Shown one piece after another: positions 27,519-37,500 of a stretch of DNA of 64,000 bases. The DNA is taken from NCBI GenBank assembly GCA_017795105.1, contig CP051247.1, positions 1,426,001 through 1,490,000 of the forward strand, read 5' to 3'. A program made the translations under genes and the position numbers. Under the pieces are notes generated by a model. The model saw only the letters and a list, made by a program, of their open reading frames with translations, was not told the DNA's origin and ran no database searches. This DNA comes from Planctomycetaceae bacterium (GTDB lineage: Bacteria > Planctomycetota > Planctomycetia > Planctomycetales > Planctomycetaceae). Every line of letters starts with the position of its first letter. The first letter of the stretch is position 1.

Positions 27519-27958
27519 TCACGTCGCCCACGCTTAGAAGAAGAGGATGCGATTCACCGAGTCGCATCCTCTTTTCCGTTCGAGGACAGAAAAGGGTGAC
27601 ACAGAGATTCATCTCTGTGTTGCAACGCAACAAGAGGCCTGTCCTTAGCGTCCCTATTACAGTTTTTCCCGGGTGACCGTGATAGCTCTGCTATCAGGGC
27701 GGCGAAGCCGTAGGAGGACGCCGTTTGACAGAATATACCAACCGAGTGCCGCAGCGCTACCACGTTTCACCGGTTCAGGGAATACCACCGCAAAATCCCG
27801 TTCTCCCACGGCTGCGCCGCCCCGAAAGAATCTTTCGGGGCCACCCCTGCCGAGGGGAGTCTGCTCCTATGCGCTCAAGGTTAGGCAAAGCCGTACCCCA
27901 GTATGAACGCGCATTTGCTGGGATACGCTGCGCTATCCCAGCAAATGGTGCTTCAGCG
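27519..27958. repeat. Intergenic mosaic of perfect short palindromes
   Basis: No gene is visible in this 440-bp stretch. It contains at least four palindromes beyond the terminator: ACACAGAGAT-TC-ATCTCTGTGT (27599-27620), TGATAGC-TCT-GCTATCA (27680-27696), an 11-bp arm palindrome GCCCCGAAAGA/TCTTTCGGGGC (27819-27841), and CATTTGCTGGGATA with its exact complement around an 8-nt loop (27913-27948). A smaller CCCCT-GCCG-AGGGG stem is near 27845-27857. The pattern suggests insertion of several small dispersed elements. Confidence 0.7.
27541..27578 (+). terminator. Rho-independent terminator after the DUF1080 gene
   Basis: AAGAGGATGCGA (27541-27552) pairs perfectly with TCGCATCCTCTT (27562-27573), with a 9-nt loop followed by TTCC. 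Confidence 0.9.
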
Positions 27959-28510
27959 TTACTTCCTGACAATCCACAGCCGTGGACTCACGGGCGACTC
28001 ATTCTTTCGCAGTTGAACCTCGAAGCCAGCCCCCAGCGTTTCCAGAAACTGCTCAACCTCAGTCGCTTCATCCATGCCGCCGGGATGGCCCACATACGCC
28101 AAAACCGTGATCACTCCGTCCGGCCTCAACATCTCCGTACCGGTCCGCAACGCAGTCAGCGTCGCCTGCGGTTCCGTCGTCAACGCGTGATCTCCCCCGG
28201 GCAAATAACCGAGGTTGAACATCATCGCAGCGATCAACGGGGCCCCTGCTTCTGGAAGCACTTCTTCCAGCTCGGCATGACTGCGGTGATGCAGCTGAAC
28301 CTGTTCATGGCCCGAGGCAATGATTCGATCTCGCGTCTGCTCAATCGCCTCCTGCTGCACATCGAACGCGTGCACGACGCCGTCCGCCCCGACGAGTTCA
28401 GCGAGAAACAGCGTGTCGTGCCCATTGCCGCAGGTGGCATCGACCACGGTTTCGCCGGCACGAACAACAGCCCGTACAGCCTCGTGGGCCAGTTCGGTCA
28501 ACTTAAGCAT
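27959..28510 (-). CDS. mnmM: SAM-dependent methyltransferase, MnmM/YtqB family
   Basis: The 183-residue class I methyltransferase starts at ATG 28510, whose A is the last base of the upstream gene's TGA (TGATG coupling). An open frame continues upstream but only inside that gene. Motif I is VVDATCGNGHDTLFLAEL, followed by VVHAFDVQQEAIEQT. The family fingerprint MFNLGYLPGGDHALTTEP is present, as is VLAYVGHPGG. These match the YtqB family (once called putative rRNA methylase). The Bacillus member has been renamed MnmM because it methylates nm5s2U34 in tRNA to mnm5s2U34. The upstream coupled gene is an FAD oxidase resembling the oxidase half of MnmC, which supports a tRNA wobble-uridine role here. 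That role is inferred, not shown. Confidence 0.82.
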   Translation of the reverse strand: MLKLTELAHEAVRAVVRAGETVVDATCGNGHDTLFLAELVGADGVVHAFDVQQEAIEQTRDRIIASGHEQVQLHHRSHAELEEVLPEAGAPLIAAMMFNLGYLPGGDHALTTEPQATLTALRTGTEMLRPDGVITVLAYVGHPGGMDEATEVEQFLETLGAGFEVQLRKNESPVSPRLWIVRK

Positions 28511-29577
28511 CAGTTGTTCCCCCGCCAGACGACCTCGGGAATCAACGGCGTTCCATCGAGCAGATGAAAAACAAAATGCTCTGCCAGCCACGGAGCCTGC
28601 AGAGAACCTTTCGAGCCCAGCCCATTGAAGATCCCAATACGCGGCTCGCTCGGGCATAGCCCCAGTATCGGTTTCTGATCATCGAGAGCCGGCCGTACCG
28701 CCGCCTGATGGTCGACGACCTCGACCGCAGAGTCGCTCACCAACTCACCCAGTCGTCCCAGCAGCCATTTCCTGCCACCTTCGGTCGGGTGCTGATTCAG
28801 ATTCTGCGAATCATACGTCGCCCCGAGCCGGTATGTGTCTGGACCGGAAGGAGCCAGCCAGATTCCGCTGCTGAGAATCGTATCTACGCTGAACACCGAC
28901 GTTTTGACGGAAAGGATCTCTCCTTTGGCAGGCAAAAACTTGAGAGCGGTAAAACGGGGCACGAAGCGATCATCGGCTCCACCACAGTAGATCACCCGCG
29001 ATGCACGGACGCCGAAACGAGGAAGCGAGACTCCATCGTCGTCGTGTTGCATTGGTTCATCGTGTTGAAGTTGGCCGGCTCGAAAGCACGACCGCTCTTC
29101 CAGATGATTCCGCGTGACCTTCAGAAATGTGGCGGCATCGAGTTGCATCACTTCAGGCAAGTAGAAGCCGCCCCAAGGCGCGTGAAATGATCCGAGTTCA
29201 TCGGCACCTGCGGGAAAAAGATGTGCGCCCAGAGCAGCCGGCATCTCAGGCAACCGGGATTCGCAGCGGTCGCGTTCCTGTTCATCCCGAAACACGCGAA
29301 CGTAGCGGCGACTCCGCAGCAGTTGACTTCCAGAGCGGTCTTCCAGTCCGCGATAGAACGGAAGTGCTGCATCATGAAACTCGCTGAACCGCCAGCTGAG
29401 CGTGAAACGCTGCCCCACGATCGGCGTCATCAGGCCGGCGGCGATCTTCGAAGAGGTGACCGCCTCATCCCGATCGATCACGAGAATTCGCTGACCGCGT
29501 TCCAGCAGCCGCCAGGCAAGGCAGCTGCCGGCCAGCCCCTGTCCGACGAGAATGACGTCATAGTTCTCAAGCGACAT
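28510..29577 (-). CDS. FAD-dependent oxidoreductase, DAO family, MnmC oxidase-like
   Basis: The 355-residue protein has an N-terminal Rossmann FAD motif (DVILVGQGLAGSCLAWRL) and the D-amino-acid-oxidase family fold. The C-terminal half has YRLGATYDSQNLNQHPTEGG, DHQAAVRPALDDQKPILG and IFNGLGSKGSLQAPWLAEH. The last block resembles the GSRG...AP region of the MnmC oxidase domain, which converts cmnm5(s2)U34 to nm5(s2)U34 in tRNA. The start is ATG 29577, with GTG one codon upstream as an alternative. The stop overlaps the ATG of the MnmM-like methyltransferase by one base, indicating translational coupling. A general amine or glycine oxidase function is the main alternative. Confidence 0.78.
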   Translation of the reverse strand: MSLENYDVILVGQGLAGSCLAWRLLERGQRILVIDRDEAVTSSKIAAGLMTPIVGQRFTLSWRFSEFHDAALPFYRGLEDRSGSQLLRSRRYVRVFRDEQERDRCESRLPEMPAALGAHLFPAGADELGSFHAPWGGFYLPEVMQLDAATFLKVTRNHLEERSCFRAGQLQHDEPMQHDDDGVSLPRFGVRASRVIYCGGADDRFVPRFTALKFLPAKGEILSVKTSVFSVDTILSSGIWLAPSGPDTYRLGATYDSQNLNQHPTEGGRKWLLGRLGELVSDSAVEVVDHQAAVRPALDDQKPILGLCPSEPRIGIFNGLGSKGSLQAPWLAEHFVFHLLDGTPLIPEVVWRGNN

Positions 29578-29609
29578 CACTTCGTCGGACTCTCTTCGGC
29601 TATCTCAGC

Positions 29610-30899
29610 TTACGCAAACAGTTTCGCGATGGGCCGTCCGCTGTCGGTAATCGGCACGGGACGGTCGCCAGCGTACAGCTCGTGCGAGGGATCGACGCCC
29701 ATCGCCGAGAAGATGGTTGCGAACCAGTCCGGCACGCTCACCCGTGGACCATCGACGATTTCCTGGGCGAGTTCGTCGGTCACACCGATTGCTCCACAGT
29801 GGCTCAGCCCACCCCCAGCCAGCAGACCGCTGAAGGCTTTCGAATGGTGACCGCGGCCCCCCTTCGAATCGAAGCTGGCCGGACGACCGAATTCGCCGCA
29901 AATGATGATCAGCGTCTTGTCGAGCAGCTTGCTCTTCTCTAGGTCAGCCACGAGAGCCGAGAACGCCTTGTCGAGACTGTCGATGAGCAGATGCTGCCCG
30001 GCCTGGCCTTCCTGGTGTGTATCCCAGCCGGTGCCGTTCACGAAGGTCAGGTTGAACGAGACTTCCACAAAGCGGGTACCGCGTTCGATCAAACGACGGG
30101 CCAGCAGACACCGCTGGCCGAACTCTTCGCCGTAAGCGTTGCGAACGTCATCGCTCTCGCGATCGAGCTCGAACACTGACATAAACTCCGGACCGGCCAG
30201 ATCGAAGCCCTTCTTCGTCGCCGACAGATACGCCTGAACGACAGCTTCATCGGCGTGCGACTTCTCGAACTTCTTGCTCAGACTGGCGAGCAACTCTTCG
30301 CGGCGGCTCTGTCGCATATCGGTAATGCGTGGCGGACGCGACAATCCCTTCGGTCCCGAACCGGTGTCCGTCAGATAGACGAACCCGTTCTCTGGTCCGA
30401 GGAAGCCCGGCTGGCGGCCCGGCGAAGGATGCCCCATGAGGACATAATCGGGAACCTTTTCGGAAAGGCTTCCCTTCTGATTGACGATGACCGAACCCAT
30501 CGACGGGTAAACGACGGTGCCGCTCGTCGGACGTCCAATATGCATCCGGTAGGACGCAGCCGCATGCTCGTCGATCTCATCGTGGTTGAGCGATCGAACT
30601 GCCGTGCAGCGATCCATCAGCTTCGCCATCCGCGGCAGATGCTCGCAGAGCTGCACGCCGGGAACGACGGTATCGATTGCCGGATAAGCCGAGCCGGGAT
30701 CTTTGAGGCCATCCTTCGAAACCCGCTTGGGATCGAAGGTATCCATCTGAGCCGGACCACCACCGAGCCACATCATGATGCAGTGCTCGGCTTTGCCCAG
30801 CTTTGCGGCGTGCTCTTCGGCTCGCCCGATTCCGGGAAGAAGCATGGACCCGGCAGCCGAAGCCGCGGTCGCTTTCAGAACGTCTCGACGATTCAACAT
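29610..30899 (-). CDS. DUF1501 protein, Tat-exported, paired with DUF1549/1553
   Basis: The 429-residue protein starts at ATG 30899 behind AAGGA and opens with a twin-arginine signal (NRRDVLKATAASAAGSMLLP). The DUF1501 core includes CIMMWLGGGPAQMDTFDPK, CEHLPRMAKLMDRCTAVRS, ETGTRFV-like RGTRFVEVSF, and IIICGEFGRPASFDSKGGRGHHS. It lies 68 bp downstream of the DUF1549/DUF1553 gene on the same strand, the usual planctomycete pairing. The partnership suggests joint work in the periplasm, but neither reaction is known. Confidence 0.92.
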   Translation of the reverse strand: MLNRRDVLKATAASAAGSMLLPGIGRAEEHAAKLGKAEHCIMMWLGGGPAQMDTFDPKRVSKDGLKDPGSAYPAIDTVVPGVQLCEHLPRMAKLMDRCTAVRSLNHDEIDEHAAASYRMHIGRPTSGTVVYPSMGSVIVNQKGSLSEKVPDYVLMGHPSPGRQPGFLGPENGFVYLTDTGSGPKGLSRPPRITDMRQSRREELLASLSKKFEKSHADEAVVQAYLSATKKGFDLAGPEFMSVFELDRESDDVRNAYGEEFGQRCLLARRLIERGTRFVEVSFNLTFVNGTGWDTHQEGQAGQHLLIDSLDKAFSALVADLEKSKLLDKTLIIICGEFGRPASFDSKGGRGHHSKAFSGLLAGGGLSHCGAIGVTDELAQEIVDGPRVSVPDWFATIFSAMGVDPSHELYAGDRPVPITDSGRPIAKLFA

Positions 30900-30967
30900 G
30901 ATTATGTCCTTATCGGTTTACCGTCACCGTTGGATTCAATGGGAGTTGGTCAAAGTCGAAAGTCGCG

Positions 30968-33900
30968 TTACGGGATGAACTGGAACTCCGGGGAGTTCAA
31001 CAGAGCCCAGAGACCATCCTCGACACGCTGCCGCCATTCCGGATCGAGCCGCTTTGTCGGCGGATCTCCCTTGGCAGCCTCTTCGGCCTGACGGATTCCT
31101 TCAAGCGAAGCATCCGGATCGAAGTGAGCAGTCCACGTGAGTGGAGAGCGGAACAGCTTCGGTTCGGGAGCGTCTTTGACATCCGTTTTGCGAGACTCGA
31201 AACCGGGCTGCAGCAACTCGCGGAAGGCCGCCAGTTCGTCTGCCGTCGGTTTGCGGGTCAGGATTCGCAGGTAGAGACTCTCGACCAGTTCCTCAACGGA
31301 ACCCGCATCAAGGCAGACGTCCACGAGTTCCCCATTCTCGGAAAGATCAACCGCACGATTCAGGGCAGTTCCATTAGCCAGGGCCATCGGCTGAAGCGGT
31401 GTCACGGTCGATTCGCGATCGGTCACCGGATCCTGACGTTCACTTCGCCAGTTGTAGGCCGACATCACATCGACCAGCCCCTGGGCCATCGGCAGAGCCA
31501 TCGAAGGCCGTTCGCGTTCATTGCTGATCGCGACCAGTTCCCAGGCCCGCCGCGGCGTTCCGAGATCGATGAAGTTCACTTCGGACTGACGCCCGTCGGA
31601 ATTGTAAGTCAGTCGTTCGGCCGGCAGTTCTTTGCCCACGGCACCAAACACACTGTCGACCAGTTGCTCAGCCGTGATCTGTCGACGAGTCGGGCCGGCA
31701 AAGGCCATCTGGGCGTCGTACTGACCGGAGATCGCTTCCCGCTGATAGAGCTCGGACGTGAGAATCAACTGCGTCAGCTTCTTCAGGTCGTAGCCCTCGC
31801 GGACGAACTCCTGAGCCAGCCACTGCAGCATTTCAGGATGCGAAGCTTCGCCGGTTTCCCAGTCTTCAGCCGGCTCGACAATTCCGTAACCGATCAGCCG
31901 CTTCCAGACACGGTTCACAACGACCTGTGCAAAGCGTTCATTTTCCGGATGCGTCAACATGCCGGCGAGCACCTCGCGGGAGTTGCTCGAGTTACGAACG
32001 AACTGCAGTTCATCGGACGGCTGCGGAGCGATCAGTTCTTCAAATGGCCAGGACGGCGCGATCTGCTCGCCAGGACGAAGAGTGACTTTCACCGACATCT
32101 TCGCCAGCTCTTCTGGACTGACATTGATACTGCTCGACTTTGGAACCGCGACCGGTTTTCCCTGCAACATGGCAGCCATGCTGAACAGGTCCCGCTGCAG
32201 CGATTCGTGATACGGAGCATCGTGACAGCGGGCACATTTCATTTCGACGCCGAGAAACGCGGTGCCGATCACATGCGCCTTGGCCGCCATGGGAACATCG
32301 TTGTTCGAGGCAACAGCAAAGCCGGCTGTTCCGCCGTTCCACTTGCTGCCTTCCATCAGAACGAGTTCCGTCACCATGCGATCGAACGAGCGATTGTCCG
32401 AAAACGCATCGTGCAGATACCAGCGGAAGGGTCCGGAGTTGTTCAACCGCGGCTTCGTCAGGCCGGGGTTCTCAGCGAGCACGTCCTGCCAGTAGCTGAC
32501 CCAATGGTCGGCCCAGCCTGGTTCATTCAGCATCCGCTCAATGGCGTACTCGCGACGATGCTCTGCCGGATCGTTGAAGAAGGCTTCGATCTGCTCCGGA
32601 GTCGGATTGGTGCCGATCACATCGAGCGACAGCCTTCGCAGGAAGGTGTAGTCATCGACGACCGCCGTCGGTTCCATTTCCTGCTCTTTCAGAGCGGACT
32701 GGATAAACCGGTCGATCGGGTGGTCCACTCCCGCGACTTCGGGGATGTCCGGTCGATCCTGACGATCGACCCAGGCACGAACCTGAGCGTGACGTTCTTT
32801 CCAGTAGGCTTTTTCCTCAGCGGAAACTTCGGCTCGCAGCCGTGCATTCCATTCGATACGACGCTGCCGCTCGCGTTCAGTGAAGGCAATCCAGCCGGCA
32901 TCGTCGTAGGACCATTTCAGATCTGGTCCCAGCAGTTTGTAACCGGCTTCCGGGGTACCGACCGCGACGGTCAGTTCGCCCAGTTCCATCGGCAGATTCT
33001 TGTGGCCGGAGATCATCATCCAGGAGAAGACGTGCGGCTTGCCGTCCGACGCGAAGGTCACGCGAATATCGGAATGAGCAGCCGGACAGCTCAGTTCTCC
33101 GTTCTCGGAGGTGCCGATCTCGTGCATCTCGCCGTGAGCCGAAGAATTCAGCCCCATGAACGGCGTCTCTTTAATCAGCTTGCCATCGATATAGAGACGA
33201 GCCGAGTTGAGCGAACGCAGAATCAGTTCATGCTGCCCAGCCGGCAACGTGACGCGGCTGTAGAGGTGCACCAGACTCGGCGTCGGTCGGTCTTCGATGA
33301 TGCCGCGTTTGTTGTATTTGCGGGGCAGCTTTGTCAACACGAATGCGTCGGTGTTCCAGACCGGAAGCTTATGCTTCGGACTGATCTTCCAGCTGCGGGA
33401 TTCGCCGATCCGCTCGTAAATGTCAACATTCACACGATCGCTCGGCGCGTTCTGAAGAGTGTCTTCGACCATGAGCTGCAGATAGTTGACAGCGTTATGA
33501 CGGAATCGGTCAGAGATTTGCTCAGCCGGAATGATCGCGCGATGAATGGCAACTTCATCGAGTCCGCCGGTGAAGGCGTTCGAGCCGCCCATGGAAGCGC
33601 CGATCCAAACGTCGTCATCATCGACGATCGGCGGTTCCGTGGTCTCGCCACCCATGTCCCAGGTGCCGCTGGTCGGCTCGCCGTCGATGTAACCCTTGAT
33701 CGATTTGGGATCGCCGAACTTGTAGCTCACGGCGACGTGATGCCATTCCTCATCCCGCGGCACCGAGGCCTTACTGGTCCAGCGATGGGCGAACTCCGAG
33801 GTCGAGCCTCCTTTGAGCATTCCTTCCGTAAAGAACAGGAAGCTCAGCGGAGCGGCTCCGTTGCGGGTATCAAGACGCAGTGCATAGTTCTGATTGTTCG

Positions 33901-34357
33901 AATTGAATCCCGGCGTCTGAGTGCGTCCCTTCCCGATGATGTATGGGAAAGAGGGAGCAATGTCGCCGGACGGCTTCACCCAGGCTTCGATCGTGATCGA
34001 GTCTCCGTTGGTGAACTTCAGCGGGCTGTCGCCGATTGGGTCGTCGATACGGAGATACTGTTTCCCACGCGACAGATGAACCGCCTGATTCGACTGCGAA
34101 AATAGCGGATAAGCCTTTGTTCGGGGTCCTTCGGCATTGAGCTTCACTTCTCCAACGGGAGAGGCCACCAGTCCTTCCGCGGTCCCGGTCGAAGGAATCT
34201 TCCCATCAACCGCGTCCATCTGGAAATAGAGAACAGGCTTGCTGGAAAGAATCTGATCGGGATAGCTGGCTGGCTCCGCAGCGAGCAATCCAAAAGAAGA
34301 AAGAGCACACCAGGCGGCCATCAGCAGCGAGGTGCGGACAATCTGACAAATTCGCAT
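30968..34357 (-). CDS. LamG-DUF1549-DUF1553 exported protein with c-type heme-like motif
   Basis: I start the 1129-residue protein at ATG 34357, which gives a clean signal peptide (MRICQIVRTSLLMAAWCALS) and has CGGAG upstream. An in-frame ATG at 34444 would add 29 residues without a signal. A LamG/concanavalin-like domain spans about residues 45-270 (ITIEAWVKPSGDIAPSFPYI, DEEWHHVAVSYKFG, GLDEVAIHRAIIPAEQI). The DUF1549 domain begins near DHPIDRFIQSALKEQEMEPT and includes RRLSLDVIGTNPTPEQIEAF and KCARCHDAPYHE, which carries a CxxCH motif. DUF1553 makes up the C-terminal third (NRVWKRLIGYGIVEPAEDW). It is probably a periplasmic or surface enzyme complex component acting on glycans. The function is unknown. 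Confidence 0.92.
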   Translation of the reverse strand: MRICQIVRTSLLMAAWCALSSFGLLAAEPASYPDQILSSKPVLYFQMDAVDGKIPSTGTAEGLVASPVGEVKLNAEGPRTKAYPLFSQSNQAVHLSRGKQYLRIDDPIGDSPLKFTNGDSITIEAWVKPSGDIAPSFPYIIGKGRTQTPGFNSNNQNYALRLDTRNGAAPLSFLFFTEGMLKGGSTSEFAHRWTSKASVPRDEEWHHVAVSYKFGDPKSIKGYIDGEPTSGTWDMGGETTEPPIVDDDDVWIGASMGGSNAFTGGLDEVAIHRAIIPAEQISDRFRHNAVNYLQLMVEDTLQNAPSDRVNVDIYERIGESRSWKISPKHKLPVWNTDAFVLTKLPRKYNKRGIIEDRPTPSLVHLYSRVTLPAGQHELILRSLNSARLYIDGKLIKETPFMGLNSSAHGEMHEIGTSENGELSCPAAHSDIRVTFASDGKPHVFSWMMISGHKNLPMELGELTVAVGTPEAGYKLLGPDLKWSYDDAGWIAFTERERQRRIEWNARLRAEVSAEEKAYWKERHAQVRAWVDRQDRPDIPEVAGVDHPIDRFIQSALKEQEMEPTAVVDDYTFLRRLSLDVIGTNPTPEQIEAFFNDPAEHRREYAIERMLNEPGWADHWVSYWQDVLAENPGLTKPRLNNSGPFRWYLHDAFSDNRSFDRMVTELVLMEGSKWNGGTAGFAVASNNDVPMAAKAHVIGTAFLGVEMKCARCHDAPYHESLQRDLFSMAAMLQGKPVAVPKSSSINVSPEELAKMSVKVTLRPGEQIAPSWPFEELIAPQPSDELQFVRNSSNSREVLAGMLTHPENERFAQVVVNRVWKRLIGYGIVEPAEDWETGEASHPEMLQWLAQEFVREGYDLKKLTQLILTSELYQREAISGQYDAQMAFAGPTRRQITAEQLVDSVFGAVGKELPAERLTYNSDGRQSEVNFIDLGTPRRAWELVAISNERERPSMALPMAQGLVDVMSAYNWRSERQDPVTDRESTVTPLQPMALANGTALNRAVDLSENGELVDVCLDAGSVEELVESLYLRILTRKPTADELAAFRELLQPGFESRKTDVKDAPEPKLFRSPLTWTAHFDPDASLEGIRQAEEAAKGDPPTKRLDPEWRQRVEDGLWALLNSPEFQFIP

Positions 34358-34528
34358 CTGCAGACTCCGGGTCGTTTTGGAAGGAAATGACGTCGGGCAG
34401 GAATATGTGCGTGGACCGCCGATCTGGGGAATCGGGGTCAACATATCAACATCAGCTTACACAATTTTGGACCATCTGTCAGTCATTGATTGGCTCTACT
34501 GAACAGAATGACCGAGAAAAGTCGGCTC

Positions 34529-34570
34529 AAAAAACAGGACTGGCACGCCCCGAAATTCGAGACGTGCCAG
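34529..34570 (-). terminator. Rho-independent terminator after the TPPII-like gene
   Basis: On the minus strand CTGGCACG (34563-34570) pairs with CGTGCCAG (34540-34547). The stem is followed a few bases later by a run of six T residues (34534-34529). Confidence 0.85.
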
Positions 34571-34596
34571 CCTTTCCCACTCTGAATTCGACGGGA

Positions 34597-37500
34597 TCAG
34601 TCCTCTTTCGAGTCGTAGGGCGGCTGTTTTTCCGGGAACTGAATCAGCAGCTGTTTCTGCTGCCAGTCCTGCCATGCTTTCCATTCGAGCTGGCCAAACA
34701 TGTCGAGCCGCTTCTTGTAGTACAGGAAGGGAGCCTCGCTGTTGATCTGCTTATTCAGCAGCTGAATCGCCTGGGCATAGTGTCCCTTTCGGCGTTCTTT
34801 GCGGACGGTCAGCAGGAAATAATCCTTCTCACTCGGATCAACCCAGACTGACAGCGCCTTCAGAGCCTCGTCGAAGGCCTTGTCCTGAGCCGCCTGATCG
34901 GCGATCGGAGTCTTCTCCACGACATCCGGCAATTCGCGGTAAGCAATCGCCCGAGCCTTGCGATACAGGGCATCGACGAGCTGCTTTTTCTGCTTTTCGG
35001 CTTCGTCGTGGGCCTTCCTGGCTTCCTTGTCGTCTTCAGGAACTCGGCGGCCCAGTTGGGCAGCCAGTTTGTCCTGATCGATGCTGGCAATCACTTTGTC
35101 AGCCGCGGCAATGACTGCTTCGAGGCGTTCTTTCCGCTTGTCGTCGGAATCGAGCTTCTCGAGGGCGGTGATCAGCGGCTGCGGATCATCGGCTTTCTCA
35201 GTCTGCAGTTCTTCCTGCAACTTCTTGAATTCGTCGCTCGTCGGATCGAGTGTTTTCAGATGAGCCAGACGCAGATCGCGGATCTTGTCTTCCAGCGACT
35301 TCTTATCCGAGCTCGACGCAGTCGAACTCGATTCTTCCGGCTTGGAATAGAAGAAGCGAACGGTGTAATGCGTCGCCGCTCCGTCTTCGCCAGAGTACTT
35401 GATCGAACCGTGCAGCGAATCGCCAGACTTCATCTGCTTCGGCAGCGAACTGGCCGAAGGTTCGGCGACGAAGAACGTCAACGCGTCGTCAGACGGCAGG
35501 ACTCCGCCGACCGGATGGGCGTCGCCCGTGGCGGCTGTCGCCGGCGAGGACCAGAACTTCAGGGAAATTGGCGAAGAGAGCGGCCGCACGATCGTCAGCG
35601 GAGTCTTTTCATACTCACTGAGCGTATCGTAGTCGGCATGCTGCGTGATCACTTCGACCTTGTAGGTTCCTTTTTCGAACGTCGCGGCATCCGGGAACAT
35701 GTCGTTTGTAGCGACTCGCTGGCCGTTGCTGTCGAAGACGCCGTACACAAAGGGGCCGACCTGCGAATCGTAGAGGAGATCTTCCCACGGCAGGATGTGC
35801 AGAGTCGCCCGCCCTTTGGAATCCTGCTTGAACTCGTAGGTCAACTTGAGTTCATAAGCCGTCTTGCCGTTCGGCAGCGTATCACGATCGGCCGACAGGG
35901 CTCGAATCTCGCTTGATTTCGGTTCAACGATCGTCCGCCAGTCGGTCAGGCTTCCTTCCGGCGAGACCTTCTCGGTAAGCAGTTCATTGGAGACAGTGAC
36001 TTCGGTCGTCCCCTGTCCTGAGAAGAGCGTCAGCGACGCATCGTCGGGCTGCAGGCCGTGGAAGTGAACGCTGTATTCGAGCGTGCTGTTACCGAGGATG
36101 GACCAGTACTGACCGAGCGTGACTTCCAGTGTCCGCTCCCCGACAACCGGGAATGCGTGCACGGTTTCGACTTCCGGAATCAGCTGGAAGTACGTGCCCG
36201 ACTCGGCTTCTTCGAAGTCCTGCCCGTCGATCAACTGCAGTGTATGCAGGCGGAAGAACTTGACATCCGGCGTATCGACGACCTTCATTTTGACTTCCGC
36301 CCAGGTGGCCCCGGAGGGAACGTCGAAGAAGTGTCGCTGAATCTGTCCGGGGGCGAATTCGCCTTCAAAGGACATCGAGAAATTGTTTTCTTCGATCTCG
36401 GCGTCGCGAATCGGAACGACAACCGTGACCGGCACGCGGAACAGGATCGTCGACTCGTCACCATCGGCCGGGTAAGCCATCACTTCGGCGAAGTGGACAC
36501 CCGGCTCAAGTTCGGTCGGATCGACTTCGATCTCGAAACGGTTTCCACCGTGGTTGAGGTGCAGCAGATCGCCCGAGGTCACCCACTCGGCTGTGGTCTT
36601 GAGTTTGCAGTACAGGTTCACGCCGAGACGATCTTCGATCGACGTCCCTTCCGGAAACTCAGGCGTAATCGTTACGCGGTACGAGGCAACCCGCTCAGTC
36701 TGATGCGGCTCCCGCAGATAAACTCCACGCGCGTTGTGCAGTGAGGGAATTGAGATGCCAAAGTTGATTCGCTGCCCCGCCTGATCGGCGTGTGACTGCA
36801 GGAAGTTCCAGGCCTTGTCGACCTGAATCAGTCCCGGGCCCGCAGCGAAGACTTCATCGCCGTGCACCGCTTCGGCGGAGTTCTGAATCGCCTTGCGAAC
36901 CGAGAACGGATTGTATTTCAGTTTGTTCTGCTTGGCAGCCGAGAGCAGCAGCGCAATGTTGCCGCAGGCATTCGGCGACGCCATTGAGGTTCCATTCATC
37001 TGCTGGTTGACCTGACGGGTCCACAGCGGCACAGGAGCAATGGCTCCACCCGGAGCGTAGATATCAACGCCCATATCGCCATCCGCGGTCGGGCCGCGAG
37101 AGGTCCAGGTGTAAGGCAAACCGGGGAGTGATTCGCGGATCGAATACTCCGACCGCATCATCTGCGGAGACAGGTAAGCTCCGACGCCCAGAATAGCCGA
37201 GGTCGTTCCGCCCGGCGCTCCAACAGTCGTCAGAGCGGGACCGGCGTTGCCGGCACTCGAAACGAAGATCACGTCGTGATCGGTCACGATCTCGCTGTAG
37301 AGTTCCGCCACGCGACCGGAATTCGGCGTCCGCGAAGGTTCGCCGTAGCTCATGTTGATCAGGTCGCACTTGTTTTCCAGCACCGTCTGCAGACCACGGA
37401 CGAGACCGGGACCGCTTTCCATGCCATCGAGACGGGTATCACCGATCTTGACCGAAACGATTTGAGCACCGGGTGCGACGCCGTTCCATTCCGGATTCTC

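Noticed and set aside
31124..34105. A 993-codon open frame on the plus strand
   Set aside because: It lies entirely opposite the LamG-DUF1549-DUF1553 gene, whose domains are unmistakable. The plus-strand translation has no recognisable domain and reflects GC-rich codon bias.
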